Assembly (NCBI GenBank): GCA_019925095.2
Contig: CM034391.1
Coordinates: 4,429,051 to 4,493,050 of the forward strand
Source: Dendrolimus kikuchii
Taxonomy: Eukaryota > Arthropoda > Insecta > Lepidoptera > Lasiocampidae
Length of the DNA: 64,000 nucleotides
Reading direction: 5' to 3'
This document shows positions 36,245-46,211 of the stretch, one piece after another (position 1 is the stretch's first letter; each line of letters begins with the position of its first letter). The notes beneath the pieces were generated by a model. It worked only from the letters and a program-made list of their open reading frames with translations, made no database searches and had not been told where the DNA came from. Both the position numbers and the translations under genes were made by a program.

Positions 36245-36454
36245 ATTACCATGGGCATACTTATTGAGATAAGGGCAGGATCAACTAAGGCGTCCTTCCA
36301 GCCTAGAGGTGATAAAGCACGCAACCCAGACAAAGGAGGTTTTAGTGGGTATCTCTGATCCCGCGGTGACTCTTCCTCAAGCAGATTTGCCCTCTAAAAT
36401 GAAAGTGTCGCCTAAGTCCCAGTGGGGACTGTCGCCTTTTACTACCTCTATCTA

Positions 36455-36763
36455 TCTAATAATTCATAATAATAACAGCCCATAAATATTCCACTGCTGG
36501 GCTCGGGCCTCCTATTACAGGGGGAACGGACAGTATACCCGCCACGCTTGTCCAAGGCGGCTTGGCAGGTTTGACAAATCGGTAACCTCGATGTGCAGGT
36601 TGCATCTCGATGTTTTCCTTCACCGTTGTTAGCACGTGGTAATTGTAACAATATGCACATTAGGACAGAAAACGGCCTAAGTAGTGCATGCGATCTGGCC
36701 AGGATCGAACCCACGCCCTTTGAGTTAGGGACGCGTGCGCTTGCCATTACGCTACCACGACTT
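36455..36763 (-). mobile_element. SINE-D, full copy with 11-bp target duplication
   Basis: On the minus strand the head GTCGTGGTAGCGTAATGGCA contains an A-box-like motif and GGGTTCGATCCTGGCCAG a B-box-like motif, then the body AATGTGCATATTGTTACAAT to CAGCAGTGGAATATTTATGG and a (TAA/ATT)-rich tail. ACCTCTATCTA at 36444-36454 recurs at 36764-36774. It is a tRNA-derived SINE mobilised in trans by a LINE. Confidence 0.93.
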
Positions 36764-36842
36764 ACCTCTATCTAGCATATAGCAGTTGCTGCTGGCTGTC
36801 ATCTTTATTTCATTTCATTTTATTTTGGTTTTATGTTTTCTT

Positions 36843-36931
36843 ACATACATACATACATACATAGCTTCACGCCAGTTCCGTTGCGGGGTAGGCACGAACA
36901 ACAGAGCGCCATCCAGGCTTGTTCTTACACA
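36843..36931 (-). mobile_element. LINE-E, 89-bp 3' stub with 8-bp target duplication
   Basis: (ACAT)n, then TAGCTTCACGCCAGTTCC and GGCACGAACAACAGAGCGCC. GTTTTCTT occurs at 36835-36842 and 36932-36939. This is the 3' end of LINE-E on the minus strand. Confidence 0.88.
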
Positions 36932-36939
36932 GTTTTCTT

Positions 36940-37514
36940 GCAGGCCAACGAATACCGTCATCTAATAGTAAGCTACACTACTTTTTTATCATTTTTTGTG
37001 TGAAAGTATTTTTTTAATAGTTTTTGATAAAACTTTATAAAGATATTTTTCAAACAGGTCAAAATATAAAAAAGTCGCAAGTATAGCTAGTATTTAACTG
37101 ACAGATAATGCAAAATTTTGTTCAAAGATCTTCCAATAAGTTTCACTTCAATTGAAAACCAAATTTTGCTCCAGATACATAGATAATAAAACCATTTTCC
37201 CAACTTGGTCAGTCCTAAGTACTTCTAAGATACAAACTTAGCATGCAGCCATTATCCTTCATTCAACTAAATGTAGTAATGACGCTTTTACAAGTTTACA
37301 CAAGCGTTCTCGTTATTTCGTGGTTATAGTTTAAATTTACGCAACACTATGCAAAGTTAAATCTACGCTCTCACACAAGTATTACGTTCAGCGCAGACTA
37401 GCGTTTTTATTTCATACTTCCATATTTAAATCAATAAATACATATTAGCAAAAGCGGAGCTTTAGGAGGGCTCGCTAAGTTTTCTACCTAGTAACTCTCC
37501 AGTGATATTACACA
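36940..37514. other. AT-rich DNA, no gene seen
   Basis: A trace of the Lep-B end (AAAAAGTCGCAAGTATAGCTAGTATT at about 37070-37095) is the only repeat-like signal. Confidence 0.3.
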
Positions 37515-37753
37515 TTTTTTTTTTAATTGTAGGAGATCAGCAGACAGGCAGACGGCCCACTTGATGGAAAGCGGTTACCATCGCCTATGGACATTTGCAC
37601 CACCAAAATTGCTACAAATGCGCTGCTGCTCTCTTAAGGGAGACTGGAACCTGGTCACTAATACCGGAACACAACTCAAGGTAGTTATGGCGACATACTT
37701 TAGACCAGGGGTGGTAGCCATCCAGTCGGGCAAATGCCGCCCTACCACCTGGC
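37515..37753 (-). repeat. Lep-A repeat, truncated copy
   Basis: T-run, AATTGTAGGAGATCAGCAGA, through to CGCCCTACCACCTGG. The half towards GTGCAGGAACGG is absent. Confidence 0.92.
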
Positions 37754-37964
37754 AAAACACATGTCAGATGAAATTAGGAATACAATAAAATTCTAATAGA
37801 TCAAGAAATAAATTGAAATTACTATGGCCAAGCCCAAATCTGAAAGTGTGATAATATCTCATTAAAATATACCACAAAATGCATGAATTGTGGGATATAG
37901 TCAGTTAGTTAGCGTTCAAACAAATACATATAATAATGTTTATCTGTTTGAATGTTATATTTTT

Positions 37965-38178
37965 TTTTATAATCGGCAGACAAACGCCAGTATATCTCCA
38001 AGCTAAGCGAGTCTTTGTGTCGTGGGTAATATACATTAATATGGGGCCGATATCAGACACTCAGATCATAGTAACGGAAATTTCATTTAAGAAATTTGTA
38101 ATAATAGGAATCGAACCTGAAGCCTCTGCGTTCCAGTAAGCAAGGCATGAGCCCACTCAAGCAAAGAGGTCGTTATTA
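37965..38178 (-). mobile_element. SINE-C, near-complete reversed copy, diverged
   Basis: ATAATCGGCAGACAAACGCC, GGGGCCGATATCAGACACTC, ATAGGAATCGAACCTGAAGC (reverse B box GGTTCGATTCC) and CAAAGAGGTCGTT give the full SINE-C order. Confidence 0.88.
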
Positions 38179-38228
38179 GTTTGCATACTCCTTCTCTACA
38201 ATTTAGTAAGGAGACTCATTCAATATCG

Positions 38229-38392
38229 CCAGGTGGTAGGGCATTTGCCCGACTGGATGGCTACCACCCCTGGTCTAGAGTATGCCGCCATAACAACCTT
38301 GAGTTGTGCTCCGGCATTAGTGGCCAGATTCCAGTCTCCCTTAAGAGAGCAGCAGCGCTTTTGTAGCACCTTTGGTACTGCAAATGTCCATA
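38229..38392 (+). repeat. Lep-A repeat, internal fragment
   Basis: CCAGGTGGTAGGGCATTTGC through ACCTTTGGTACTGCAAATGT. Both ends are missing. Confidence 0.9.
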
Positions 38393-38527
38393 TAAAAAAC
38401 TAAAAATGACATTGATCTTCAAGTAAGGAATTGATGTAGATCTCCATTATTAAAATTACTCAATAAAAAACACAATATAAATTCACAAAGAATTTCACAA
38501 AGCAAAAAAACCGAATTTAATTTCTAC

Positions 38528-38529
<2 letters not shown>

Positions 38530-38569
<40 letters not shown>
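38530..38569. repeat. (TA)n microsatellite
   Basis: About 20 TA units, followed at 38587-38612 by an impure TATATACGATATATATAG tract. Confidence 0.97.
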
Positions 38570-38570
<1 letters not shown>

Positions 38571-38618
38571 CTATACGCCATATCCCTATATATATATATA
38601 CGATATATATAGTGCCAT

Positions 38619-38700
38619 ATATGTATATTATTCAATACCTCTCTCACCTCTTTGTTTTATTGTATGTGCTTAGTGCATGCAATGTCGTGTATTACATTAA
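38619..38700 (+). repeat. Duplicated 80-bp unit, copy 1
   Basis: TATTATTCAATACCTCTCTC, TTTGTTTTATTGTATGTGCT, TAGTGCA and ATGTCGTGTATTACATTAA recur at 39097-39173 with a few changes. Both copies are immediately preceded by a TA tract. Confidence 0.9.
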
Positions 38701-38750
38701 GGCTCCTGATATAATTAACGGCTAGTAAACGCCGCAAATACTCAGCCATC

Positions 38751-38874
38751 GGAGATGGCTACATATTTGCGGCTTTTGGGGTCGAGACCCTGGGACCATG
38801 GGGGCCTGAGGCGCACAAGCTTTATCTGGACATAGTCAAACTTTCATGGTGGATGTCTTTCCACATCCCCATGC

Positions 38875-38875
<1 letters not shown>
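38751..38875 (+). pseudogene. LINE-K, piece 1 of an interrupted copy
   Basis: The plus frame encodes [20 protein letters not shown] and [10 protein letters not shown], an intact stretch of the LINE-K C-terminal region. Just to its left, 38731-38750 is an imperfect inverted copy (17 of 20 positions) of 38754-38773, like a snap-back at the 5' junction. The coding continuation is at 39359 after TA repeats, duplicated unit copy 2 and a MITE. Confidence 0.75.
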
Positions 38876-38928
<53 letters not shown>

Positions 38929-39007
38929 GTGTGTATATATATATCTATATGTATATATGTGTATATATATATGTATATGTGTATATATGTGTGTATATAT
39001 GTGTATA

Positions 39008-39096
<89 letters not shown>
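38876..39096. repeat. Long impure (TA)n tract
   Basis: About 220 bp of TA with TGTG interruptions in the middle. The Ile/Tyr-only frames read from it on both strands are artefacts of the repeat. Confidence 0.97.
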
Positions 39097-39106
<10 letters not shown>

Positions 39107-39173
39107 TCAATAATGCTCTCACTATTTGTTTTATTGTATGTGCTTAGTGCATAAATGTCGTGTATGACATTAA
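39097..39173 (+). repeat. Duplicated 80-bp unit, copy 2
   Basis: Copy of 38619-38700 with small differences (AATGCTCTCACTATTTG for ACCTCTCTCACCTCTTTG; TATGACATTAA for TATTACATTAA). Confidence 0.9.
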
Positions 39174-39192
39174 TATATATTATTAAGTAAAG

Positions 39193-39358
39193 CGACATAC
39201 CTCCGGAACTTTCCGCAGGGAAAGTTCGGCGACGGAAGGATCGGCGCTAATCTGTAGGCAGCGTAACGCGGTGGAAATTTTCCTGATGTGTTATATAAAA
39301 ATCATTGCGAGCGTATTTAACCGACCTTTCCGCCGCCGAACGTTCCGCAGGTGTGTCG
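39193..39358. mobile_element. 166-bp MITE with 17-bp inverted ends
   Basis: CGACATACCTCCGGAAC at the left pairs with GTTCCGCAGGTGTGTCG at the right, 15 of 17 positions. Inner GTTCGGCGACGGAAGGATCGG also pairs with CCGACCTTTCCGCCGCCGAAC. The target duplication is not clear. It lies between the two halves of LINE-K. Confidence 0.8.
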
Positions 39359-39640
39359 TTGAGCAAAGTCTATCTATTACTTCAGGTAATCAGAAGGCTG
39401 ATTCCTACCACGGACTACGGATCAGTACGGTAATCCAGCGAAGTAACGTCGCCAGCCTTCTGGGCACTTTACCCATTAACGACGATAACCTACACGCTGA
39501 TAGTCAATTTTCCAAATTCTACTTATTCATATCAAACCTCCAAAACGAAAAGTTATTTTTATTCAAGACACCAAGGACAATTTGTGAGATTTTAATTCAA
39601 ATAAAATCCCACGACGTTATGACTAAATGTATCAATTAAA
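39359..39640 (+). pseudogene. LINE-K, piece 2 (C-terminus and 3' region)
   Basis: The frame reads ITSGNQKADSYHGLRISTVI then QRSNVASLLGTLPIND, matching the block at 34345-34385 and 42400-42470. It then runs into AT-rich sequence. The frame stays open to 39637 but beyond about 39490 there is no similarity to the other copies. Confidence 0.75.
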
Positions 39641-40171
39641 CTCACTATAGAAAATATGAAAAATTTAAACTCAATCAAACACGCAGAGAATAATTTTTTA
39701 ATTAGAACAAATCAATATTAGCGCAATCATAATTGCTCAATGGTGACAAATTTAATCATAGTTTGTATCGATTACCTACTTAAATGTAAATTAATTAAGG
39801 CACCTCTTACCGCAAAAGGTCGAAGTGGGGTGCAAACGAAACAACTTTTCGTTGGTAATTACTGATCAATAATTTACCAAAAACAATTATCATAAATCTT
39901 CACGATATGAGATGTAATGTGGTTTTTGATATTTTTTGTATACTCATTTTATGTTAGGAGAAAAATCACCTCCAAATTATTAACATGAAAACATTTTACT
40001 TCTTCAATTGTTATCAGAACAGGATAAAAAATTATCTACATCTTTTATAACATTTTATTTATACAAATATTACTTTATTGTATTCATAATAAAATAATAT
40101 TGCACCTGCAAAACGATCGCGTCAGGATAATCCTCGCTATCGCCCGAAAATCAGTACTGAAAAATTCATAA
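39641..40171. other. AT-rich DNA, no gene seen
   Basis: Nothing recognised. Confidence 0.3.
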
Positions 40172-40278
40172 TCAAGGTTGTTGGCGTTGCTACGAACCTT
40201 TGCCGGTTGTTCAACGCAGTGGCTCCGGGTTCGATTCCTGGTATAGTAAATTTCGGAAACGTATTTTCTCCTTAATTA
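40172..40278 (+). mobile_element. SINE-C head (5' half)
   Basis: GCAGTGGCTCCGGGTTCGAT followed by TCCTGGTATAGTAAATTTCGGAAACG: intact B box GGTTCGATTCC plus the first part of the SINE-C body. It stops after TTTTCTCCTTAATTA. Confidence 0.88.
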
Positions 40279-41849
40279 CGACGGAATCAGTAACGAATAC
40301 CTGTTAACAATTTAATTGCATTAAAATACCTTAAATACATCGACCCAAATTTCTTTTGTTCACGCCACTCTTGTAGTTAAGACAAAATTCATTTAACTTA
40401 GGTTTTTTCGTTTAATTATAGTTATGGGTGTTTTGTTTCTTTTTTATTGTAAAAAATTCCAAATATTGTTATTTATTAGTTATTAATTATTTATACACAA
40501 CAATATTTTATACTTTAAAGACAAAGATATTCTTAAAAATACTCCTTACTCACAGAATTACCAATAAATAACAAATAAAAGTCACATAAAGAAACCTTTT
40601 TTTAACAATTAACAGGGCCCATTCACGGTCCTGCATTACAGTCCGCCTGGCAGTTTGCCGCGTAATGCAGAACTGTAAATGATGTTGCTGCATGCATTGT
40701 GTACAGAAAGCCTCTTAAGTCCTTGAAACCCCGTCCACTGGAGGACTGCAATGCAGAATTGCATAACTGATTTCTACAAAAATTGAAAGACAGAAATGAA
40801 CCATCTACTTGCGGCATAGGTTCGGTTTTCGCCTGATGCATATTTATTGTTTGAACACTATTTTAAAACATGAATATTCATAAAAACTGGACACTGGTTT
40901 AATACACAAATCGTATTGTCATTTATTAATATGAGAAAAAAATCATAAATCAATGCATAATTGTTTAGTCATAATGCAACTATAATTACTATCTTATTAA
41001 TAGCATTGTCGTGTCGCGATCGTTAATTTAGGTCAAATAGCAAAAACAAGTGATTTCAATCATTATTATAAATGATATTAGCATGCTTACTACGAATTGT
41101 ATAAATGAATCATTTTATCTAAACTTTTATAAAGTTCCAACATGCCATTCATGTTTAAATTATCTTATTTCTAGGAATGAATGAATTTAATAATAATAAT
41201 TGATAATTATGGAAATATCATTTAAGTGAGATTAGAGATGTAGCACGAAACCCCTGTTTAATTACCTTACACACATATTAAAATATTGTTACACACGAAA
41301 GAATTTTTTTATGTTTATACTGAATAAATTCAAAAGAATAACATACTTATATCTCTTCGAAAATTAGATAGTACTTAAATAAAATAAATTATTTTCGGAA
41401 CTTTATTTAATTTTCATTACTCAAGATCGAGAACGAATGACAGCTGAATCATGCGAACGCGGCTATGGAAAGGTAGCTGAAACGCCAAACTAAAAATGAA
41501 AACCAAAAATAAGCTTAAATCTCTGGAAACATTAGTTTAATTTAAAAAACCTTTCTATATGTCAACATTTCTAAACGCTACAATCCATTATGAAATTTAT
41601 TTTATAGTGTAAATGTAAATTACTTACTAATTTTTCGCAAAAAGAACCGCCAAGATATTATCTTCGGCTAAATACGCTAAGTGTAAATTATATACAACGT
41701 AATAGCAGTTAAATATCCGGTTTCGATTAAGTGCATGTTTCGGGAACGTTGCAAAAGTGTTACGGAGCGGTCAATAAAAGTCATCGACGCGACGTTTGAC
41801 GAAACAAATGCAATGTATAAGTAGCGCGCAGGTTTACCGATGTTTTTTT
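40279..41849. other. No supported gene; two small unclassified blocks
   Basis: 40612-40845 is GC-richer with repeated words CTGCATTACAGTCC, GTAATGCAG and GGACTGCAATGCAG in both orientations, suggesting a small unrecognised element; the 72-codon minus frame there has no motif. 41446-41540 (GGTAGCTGAAACGCCAAACTAAAAATGAAA) resembles 45360-45400 (TGGTTGAAACGTCGGAATAAAAATC) and is probably a worn repeat. The rest is AT-rich. Confidence 0.4.
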
Positions 41850-42172
41850 TTTGGATTTTATGGCTTGACAGCTAGGCCTTTAAGCCAGATATTAGAATCA
41901 ATATAGTTTTTTCATTTTCTTAAACCTATGTATAGCACAGCTGAAGTGTAGGTTATCAGCTAGTGCCATTCAACGGAGTTCTTGTGATAACTCAAAAGGC
42001 CACATTTGACTTTACAGTTCACATTTCTCACAAAACACATAATTACTACTCAAAAATTATCAATATCCTACAACTATTGTTCATTTTAGAGTAATTTTAC
42101 ACGTTTTTAGAAAATAAAACTGCACAGCACAACATCTCCTTCCCGCCAAAAACTCCGCCGTTTGCCGATGAC
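41850..42172 (+). repeat. Rep-H, copy 2 (longest)
   Basis: GGCTTGACAGCTAGGCCTTT, CATTCAACGGAGTTCTTGTG, CATAATTACTACTCAAAAAT, AGTAATTTTACACG and CAGCACAAC define the unit. It matches 1-240 in reverse and 63550-63790 directly. Confidence 0.85.
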
Positions 42173-42309
42173 TATCTACTATTAGTGCATTGTATTACTT
42201 ACTATTATTGTATATACTAATCTAAAGTACATACAATAATAAATCAAAATAATAAACTTATTAATATTTTGATAAAATTTATTGAAACTTTTTTGTCAAC
42301 CCTACTGAC

Positions 42310-42520
42310 CATCGACGCGTGACATAATGAGGTTATCGGCAAACCTTCTGCGCACGGGTAGTATGGCGTGTCTCACATGAGTCATAACCACAGGGAAGGC
42401 TTCTCTTTGAGACAACGCATAAGCGTTGCCACCTAACTTAAGAACGCGGTTAGTATTTTGGGAATGTTCCCCGCTTTTAACACATTTTTATATATATGTA
42501 TTATTATATTAATGAAATAA
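42310..42520 (+). pseudogene. LINE-K, C-terminal relic
   Basis: The plus frame reads EGFSLRQRISVAT, a stop, then LKNAVSILGMFPAFNTFLYI, the same QRIS-(V/A)-I-QRGNAAS-(I/L)LGTLP block seen in the other LINE-K copies, followed by an AT-rich tail ending ATGAAATAAATAAG. It is damaged by a stop codon and substitutions. Confidence 0.7.
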
Positions 42521-43126
42521 ATAAGAACTAATCAATTATAAATAAGAACTGTTAAGCCCCTGTCTACTTGCATACGTAACTACATTTATGCAAGAATAAA
42601 CATTTCGTTTCATTAGTATATTAGCCTAATTTAAATTTATTTTTTATACATACTATTGATGGTATAAATTATGTATAATCTATATTTATGACATTTTAAT
42701 TAGTGGTATATGTAGCGACTTTACTTACTCATGTTAACTGTTTCATATTTAAACTGCAGTGTGAAGCACCCTATGTTCTGACACAAATCCCATATATCGT
42801 CATGGACAACAGAATTTCAAAGACATAATGTCCAAGCCACGTGTTTGGATTGATAATGGATGGGGGTAGCAAATTGTTATTTTTATTCAAGCTGCGATCA
42901 TACACTCCCCTTTGGGTAAACAGATGTAAATAATTCGACTCATAATTTTGGGAAATTGAGAGTTCTAGACAGCTCCAGACTGATCTGTTTGAATGTTTAT
43001 TTAACCGTAGAAGAAGAACACCAGGAACGACAATTGTCGAGTAAAATATTATATAAAATATATTTTTTTAAACAAAATCCATATAAGACTCGATGTTTGG
43101 TAGATTTAGTTTAAAAAAAAAAAAAC
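42521..43126. other. AT-rich DNA, no gene seen
   Basis: No exon or shared repeat recognised. Confidence 0.3.
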
Positions 43127-43358
43127 TTTTTTTTATTGCAGGAGATCAGCAGACAGGCAGACAGCCCACTTAATGGAAAGCGGTTACCATCGCCTATGGA
43201 CATTTGCAACACGAAAGTTGCTACAAATGCGCTGCTGCTCTCTTAAGGGAGACTGGAACCTGGTCACTAATGCCGGAACACAACTCAAGGTTGTTATGGC
43301 GACATACTTTAGACCAGGGGTGGTAGCCACCCAGTCGGGCTAATGCCCTACCACCTGG
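43127..43358 (-). repeat. Lep-A repeat, truncated copy
   Basis: T-run, ATTGCAGGAGATCAGCAGAC, through ATGCCCTACCACCTGG. It stops at the same point as the copy at 37515-37753, so both may descend from one truncated source. Confidence 0.92.
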
Positions 43359-44199
43359 AAACATATCGCATACTTATCACAATTCTTGCTTTTTTAACCA
43401 ATATTAGATAATATAAACCTAACACTAGACGCTTGTATTGAAATGTATGTATATATATAAGTATAGAAGATATTCTTATAGATATATATTACATATACTG
43501 TCTAATTGGTAATGTACGAACTCATTTTTTGTGTATTTACTAATTATTTCTAAGGTAGTGTAGTGTGTATACAGTTTTCGTATAGGAGGGAAGGTTAAAA
43601 TGTAAGAAATACCAAACCCAACGAGCGCTGTAATGACACTGATTTTATTACGAATACAAATAACTGGGTTGTTAAGCATTAGGCCGCAGTTGTTTACTTG
43701 TAAAGTGCTGACTATTATACATACTTTGTACAGGTAGTACGAAACGAATACATATCTATCTTTTTGATATTTTTAACTTAAGGGACGTGAACTTACACTG
43801 CCGTAATACAGTTTTAAACTAGTACGGGGGGATGTAATGATTGTCGCATAATATTAAGTTAAGCACTATTGTATATTGTACTTGTTTAGCTTATAACTGG
43901 AGACCAATAAATTGTTTAAATATATTCTTCCTTTTTAATACATGTCACGTAGCTTTTTATTTAAAGCGTTTTTTTGGGTTGTATGAAATTTTTAACTTTT
44001 CTGCTGACATATTTTCAAATGTCACTTTAAACAAATAGTATTTCATCCCTCAATTATGTTTTAAATGACAAACCGAGAGTACCAATAAATTTTCAAAAGA
44101 CGACTGTCATTAGATGCAGGCTAATGCGCCCCAGATCGAAATGAGCAATTACTTGAGCAAGCATATCATTAGCTCCCATCAAAAAAACCCACAATAATC
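43359..44199. other. AT-rich DNA, no gene seen
   Basis: Short frames on both strands only. Confidence 0.3.
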
Positions 44200-44345
44200 T
44201 AACACTTCCCCGACGGGGGTACTTGAGTTGCTTCATAACGCATAGATGCGCATGCGCATGACATCAGCGTAATCTGGGCCGACCGCAGCGGCCGCCCACC
44301 TCCATTAACGGTTCGACGACACCGTCTAGACTCGAAGATCTTTAT
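44200..44345. promoter_or_regulatory. GC-rich island with NRF1/EWG-type palindrome
   Basis: In otherwise AT-rich DNA this 146-bp patch contains GATGCGCATGCGCATGACATCAG: the core TGCGCATGCGCA is the palindromic site of NRF-1 and its insect relative Erect wing, and TGACATCA beside it is CRE-like. It is followed by CCGACCGCAGCGGCCGCC. Known: such sites are enriched in housekeeping promoters. Inference: a promoter or enhancer. No first exon with a convincing donor was found adjacent, and an unrecognised repeat is possible. Confidence 0.35.
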
Positions 44346-44442
44346 CTATGAGTTAAATCATATCAGATAAATGCTGGACAGGTTAAAAGTATAGCTAAAG
44401 ATATCATTTGTTAATATTTTATTAATATAACAATTATTGACG

Positions 44443-45290
44443 CCTTCGAAGTGGAATAACGGCCAAATTATATGACTTAGACATAGACATAGACAACACT
44501 TATTGCTCACCAAAACAAAAATTACAAAAATGCACAACAAGACAATAGTTACTTGGTAAAATAAAAGGCGGTTTTATCGCTAAAAGCGATCTCTTCCAGG
44601 CGACCTGACTCAAAGGAAATTCTTAAATTATCTGTAATTATTATGCAACAAAGAAAAAGGGAAAAAATATAGAATTAAAAAATGACATACATGGACGGAA
44701 GACTCCAGTCTAAAGTATAGTAAACTAGCACATACATTATTGCGTAAGACTAACATAGGCTACATTCCATTTGGGACTTACAACAACCATGTTCACGGCC
44801 GCGCTTTATCCCGTTCCACTTGCTTGCCGGCGTTACAATCCTAAACCCAAGTGGAACGGCTATTCGACCCACCTCTTGACACGAGTCGTTGTGAGCGTTG
44901 TGTTAGTGACGTTTTCACCACGACCACAACGACCGCGGTGGCCGTGTGGAACGGCTAACTGAGCATTTGGGCGTTGTGAGCTATTAGTGGAACGCCCTGA
45001 TACCGTTTCCTGAGTGAATTTTTTAATTTGGCAAAGGATTTAGCTTTTCTGACGTCAGTAGGCAAAGAGTTCCAAAGAAAGAAAGTCTGCATTTTTTTGA
45101 ATATGCTTTTCCTCAAGGTCTTGCGACTAGTAAGAAAAAATTAACTGTAGACATGTTGCTGAATAGGTCCTCGCGCTGATTTTTTTAAGCCATATATGTT
45201 ACGAAGCAGTGACAAATTAGATTAGGCTCCCATACTTCCCATAGAGTAAATAATAAACAAAAATTAAAATTAAATTATTTTAATGAACAA
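44443..45290 (-). pseudogene. LINE-J, ORF2 C-terminus and 3' UTR
   Basis: On the minus strand 45090-45000 encodes FFLWNSLPTDVRKAKSFAKL and then KNSLRKRY, the WNSLP-type C-terminal motif common in Jockey/CR1-like LINE ORF2. Downstream, CACAACGCCCAAATGCTCAG and CGCGGTCGTTGTGGTCGTGG match 59390-59285 and in part 53400-53220. The 3' UTR reads CTGGAAGAGATCGCTTTTAG, CCGCCTTTTATTTTACC and ends in (GTCTAT)n. Stops and internal rearrangement (44620-44790) show it is dead. Confidence 0.7.
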
Positions 45291-45749
45291 GTTGGGGGTG
45301 GGCTGTAGAATAACTTTAACATTACTCGTTGACACTTGACATATTTGTCTTCTGTGATGATGGCTACTGAAAAGTGGTTGAAACGTCGGAATAAAAATCA
45401 AATTAAATACCGCGCTTAAAATCGTTAAAACGTAGTTTCATTATCTTGAATATTAACAATCGTTATTTTCAGATTTTGAATTCGACGGCTTCTGTAGATA
45501 CTGCTGACAAACATGGTATAAATATATGTTTTTTGTATAGTTAGTTTTAATTTAGCTAGTACGTATTTCTATATAATACTAACTCTATCCACGAAATCAT
45601 AATTCTGCGAAAATAAATCTCATAGTTTTGTCGCTCACGTACATCTTGCAATTTTTGGAAGCCTCAATATGTTCTCAGAAATCAGTAATTCAAATTTCTA
45701 AGACTTGCATTATCAAAACTTGTATAATTTCTGAATTGCAAGACCGCAT
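45291..45749. other. Worn repeat at 45300-45440; no gene
   Basis: GGTTGAAACGTCGGAATAAA and ACCGCGCTTAAAATCG are shared loosely with 41446-41540. A segment 45478-45520 has AG and GT borders (TTATTTTCAG, CATGGTATAA) around 14 open codons, but is too short and unsupported to call an exon. Confidence 0.35.
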
Positions 45750-45960
45750 ATTATCAGCCCAAGTCCCACTGCTGGGCTCGGTTTACCCACGTTAGGGGAA
45801 CTAACACCGTCTATCCCATGGAAATGACGTCGTTTATCGGGATACAAATATCCTGAGTGTTGATCCGGGATATAAGCAAACTCCGTGTCGAATTTCATTT
45901 AAATCTGCTGATTAGTTTTCACGTGATTCTTGAACAGACAGACACAAATTTTAAAAATTA
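45750..45960 (-). repeat. SINE-D tail fragment joined to another repeat
   Basis: TCAGCCCAAGTCCCACTGCTGGGCTCGGTT at the left matches the SINE-D 3' end in reverse. It runs into TCGTTTATCGGGATACAAAT and ATCTGCTGATTAGTTTTCAC, which look like a different interspersed repeat without another copy here. Confidence 0.55.
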
Positions 45961-46211
45961 TATTGCTGGTCCTTATTAGCCGTTCTGATTTTTTTCTTCT
46001 CTTTTTTAAATTCAACTTCTCTAGAAGTTTATTATTTTACAGATAGAGAACGGATAACTCTAGAACTTAGAACTAATCACAGGCAGCCAGACCAGCTTAA
46101 ACAATAGTATGCCGAAAGTGGCTGCGTTTGGAGATTGTATTAGGATTATGACGAATATCAAAACAAAATAGAACTTGATGCTACGAATTATACCCACTAG
46201 GATATCTAGGC

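Noticed and set aside
38836..39198. Five long frames of Ile-Tyr repeats on both strands
   Set aside because: They are translations of a (TA)n microsatellite.
45478..45520. Mini exon between TTATTTTCAG and GTATAA
   Set aside because: Only 14 codons, weak donor, and adjacent to a worn repeat.
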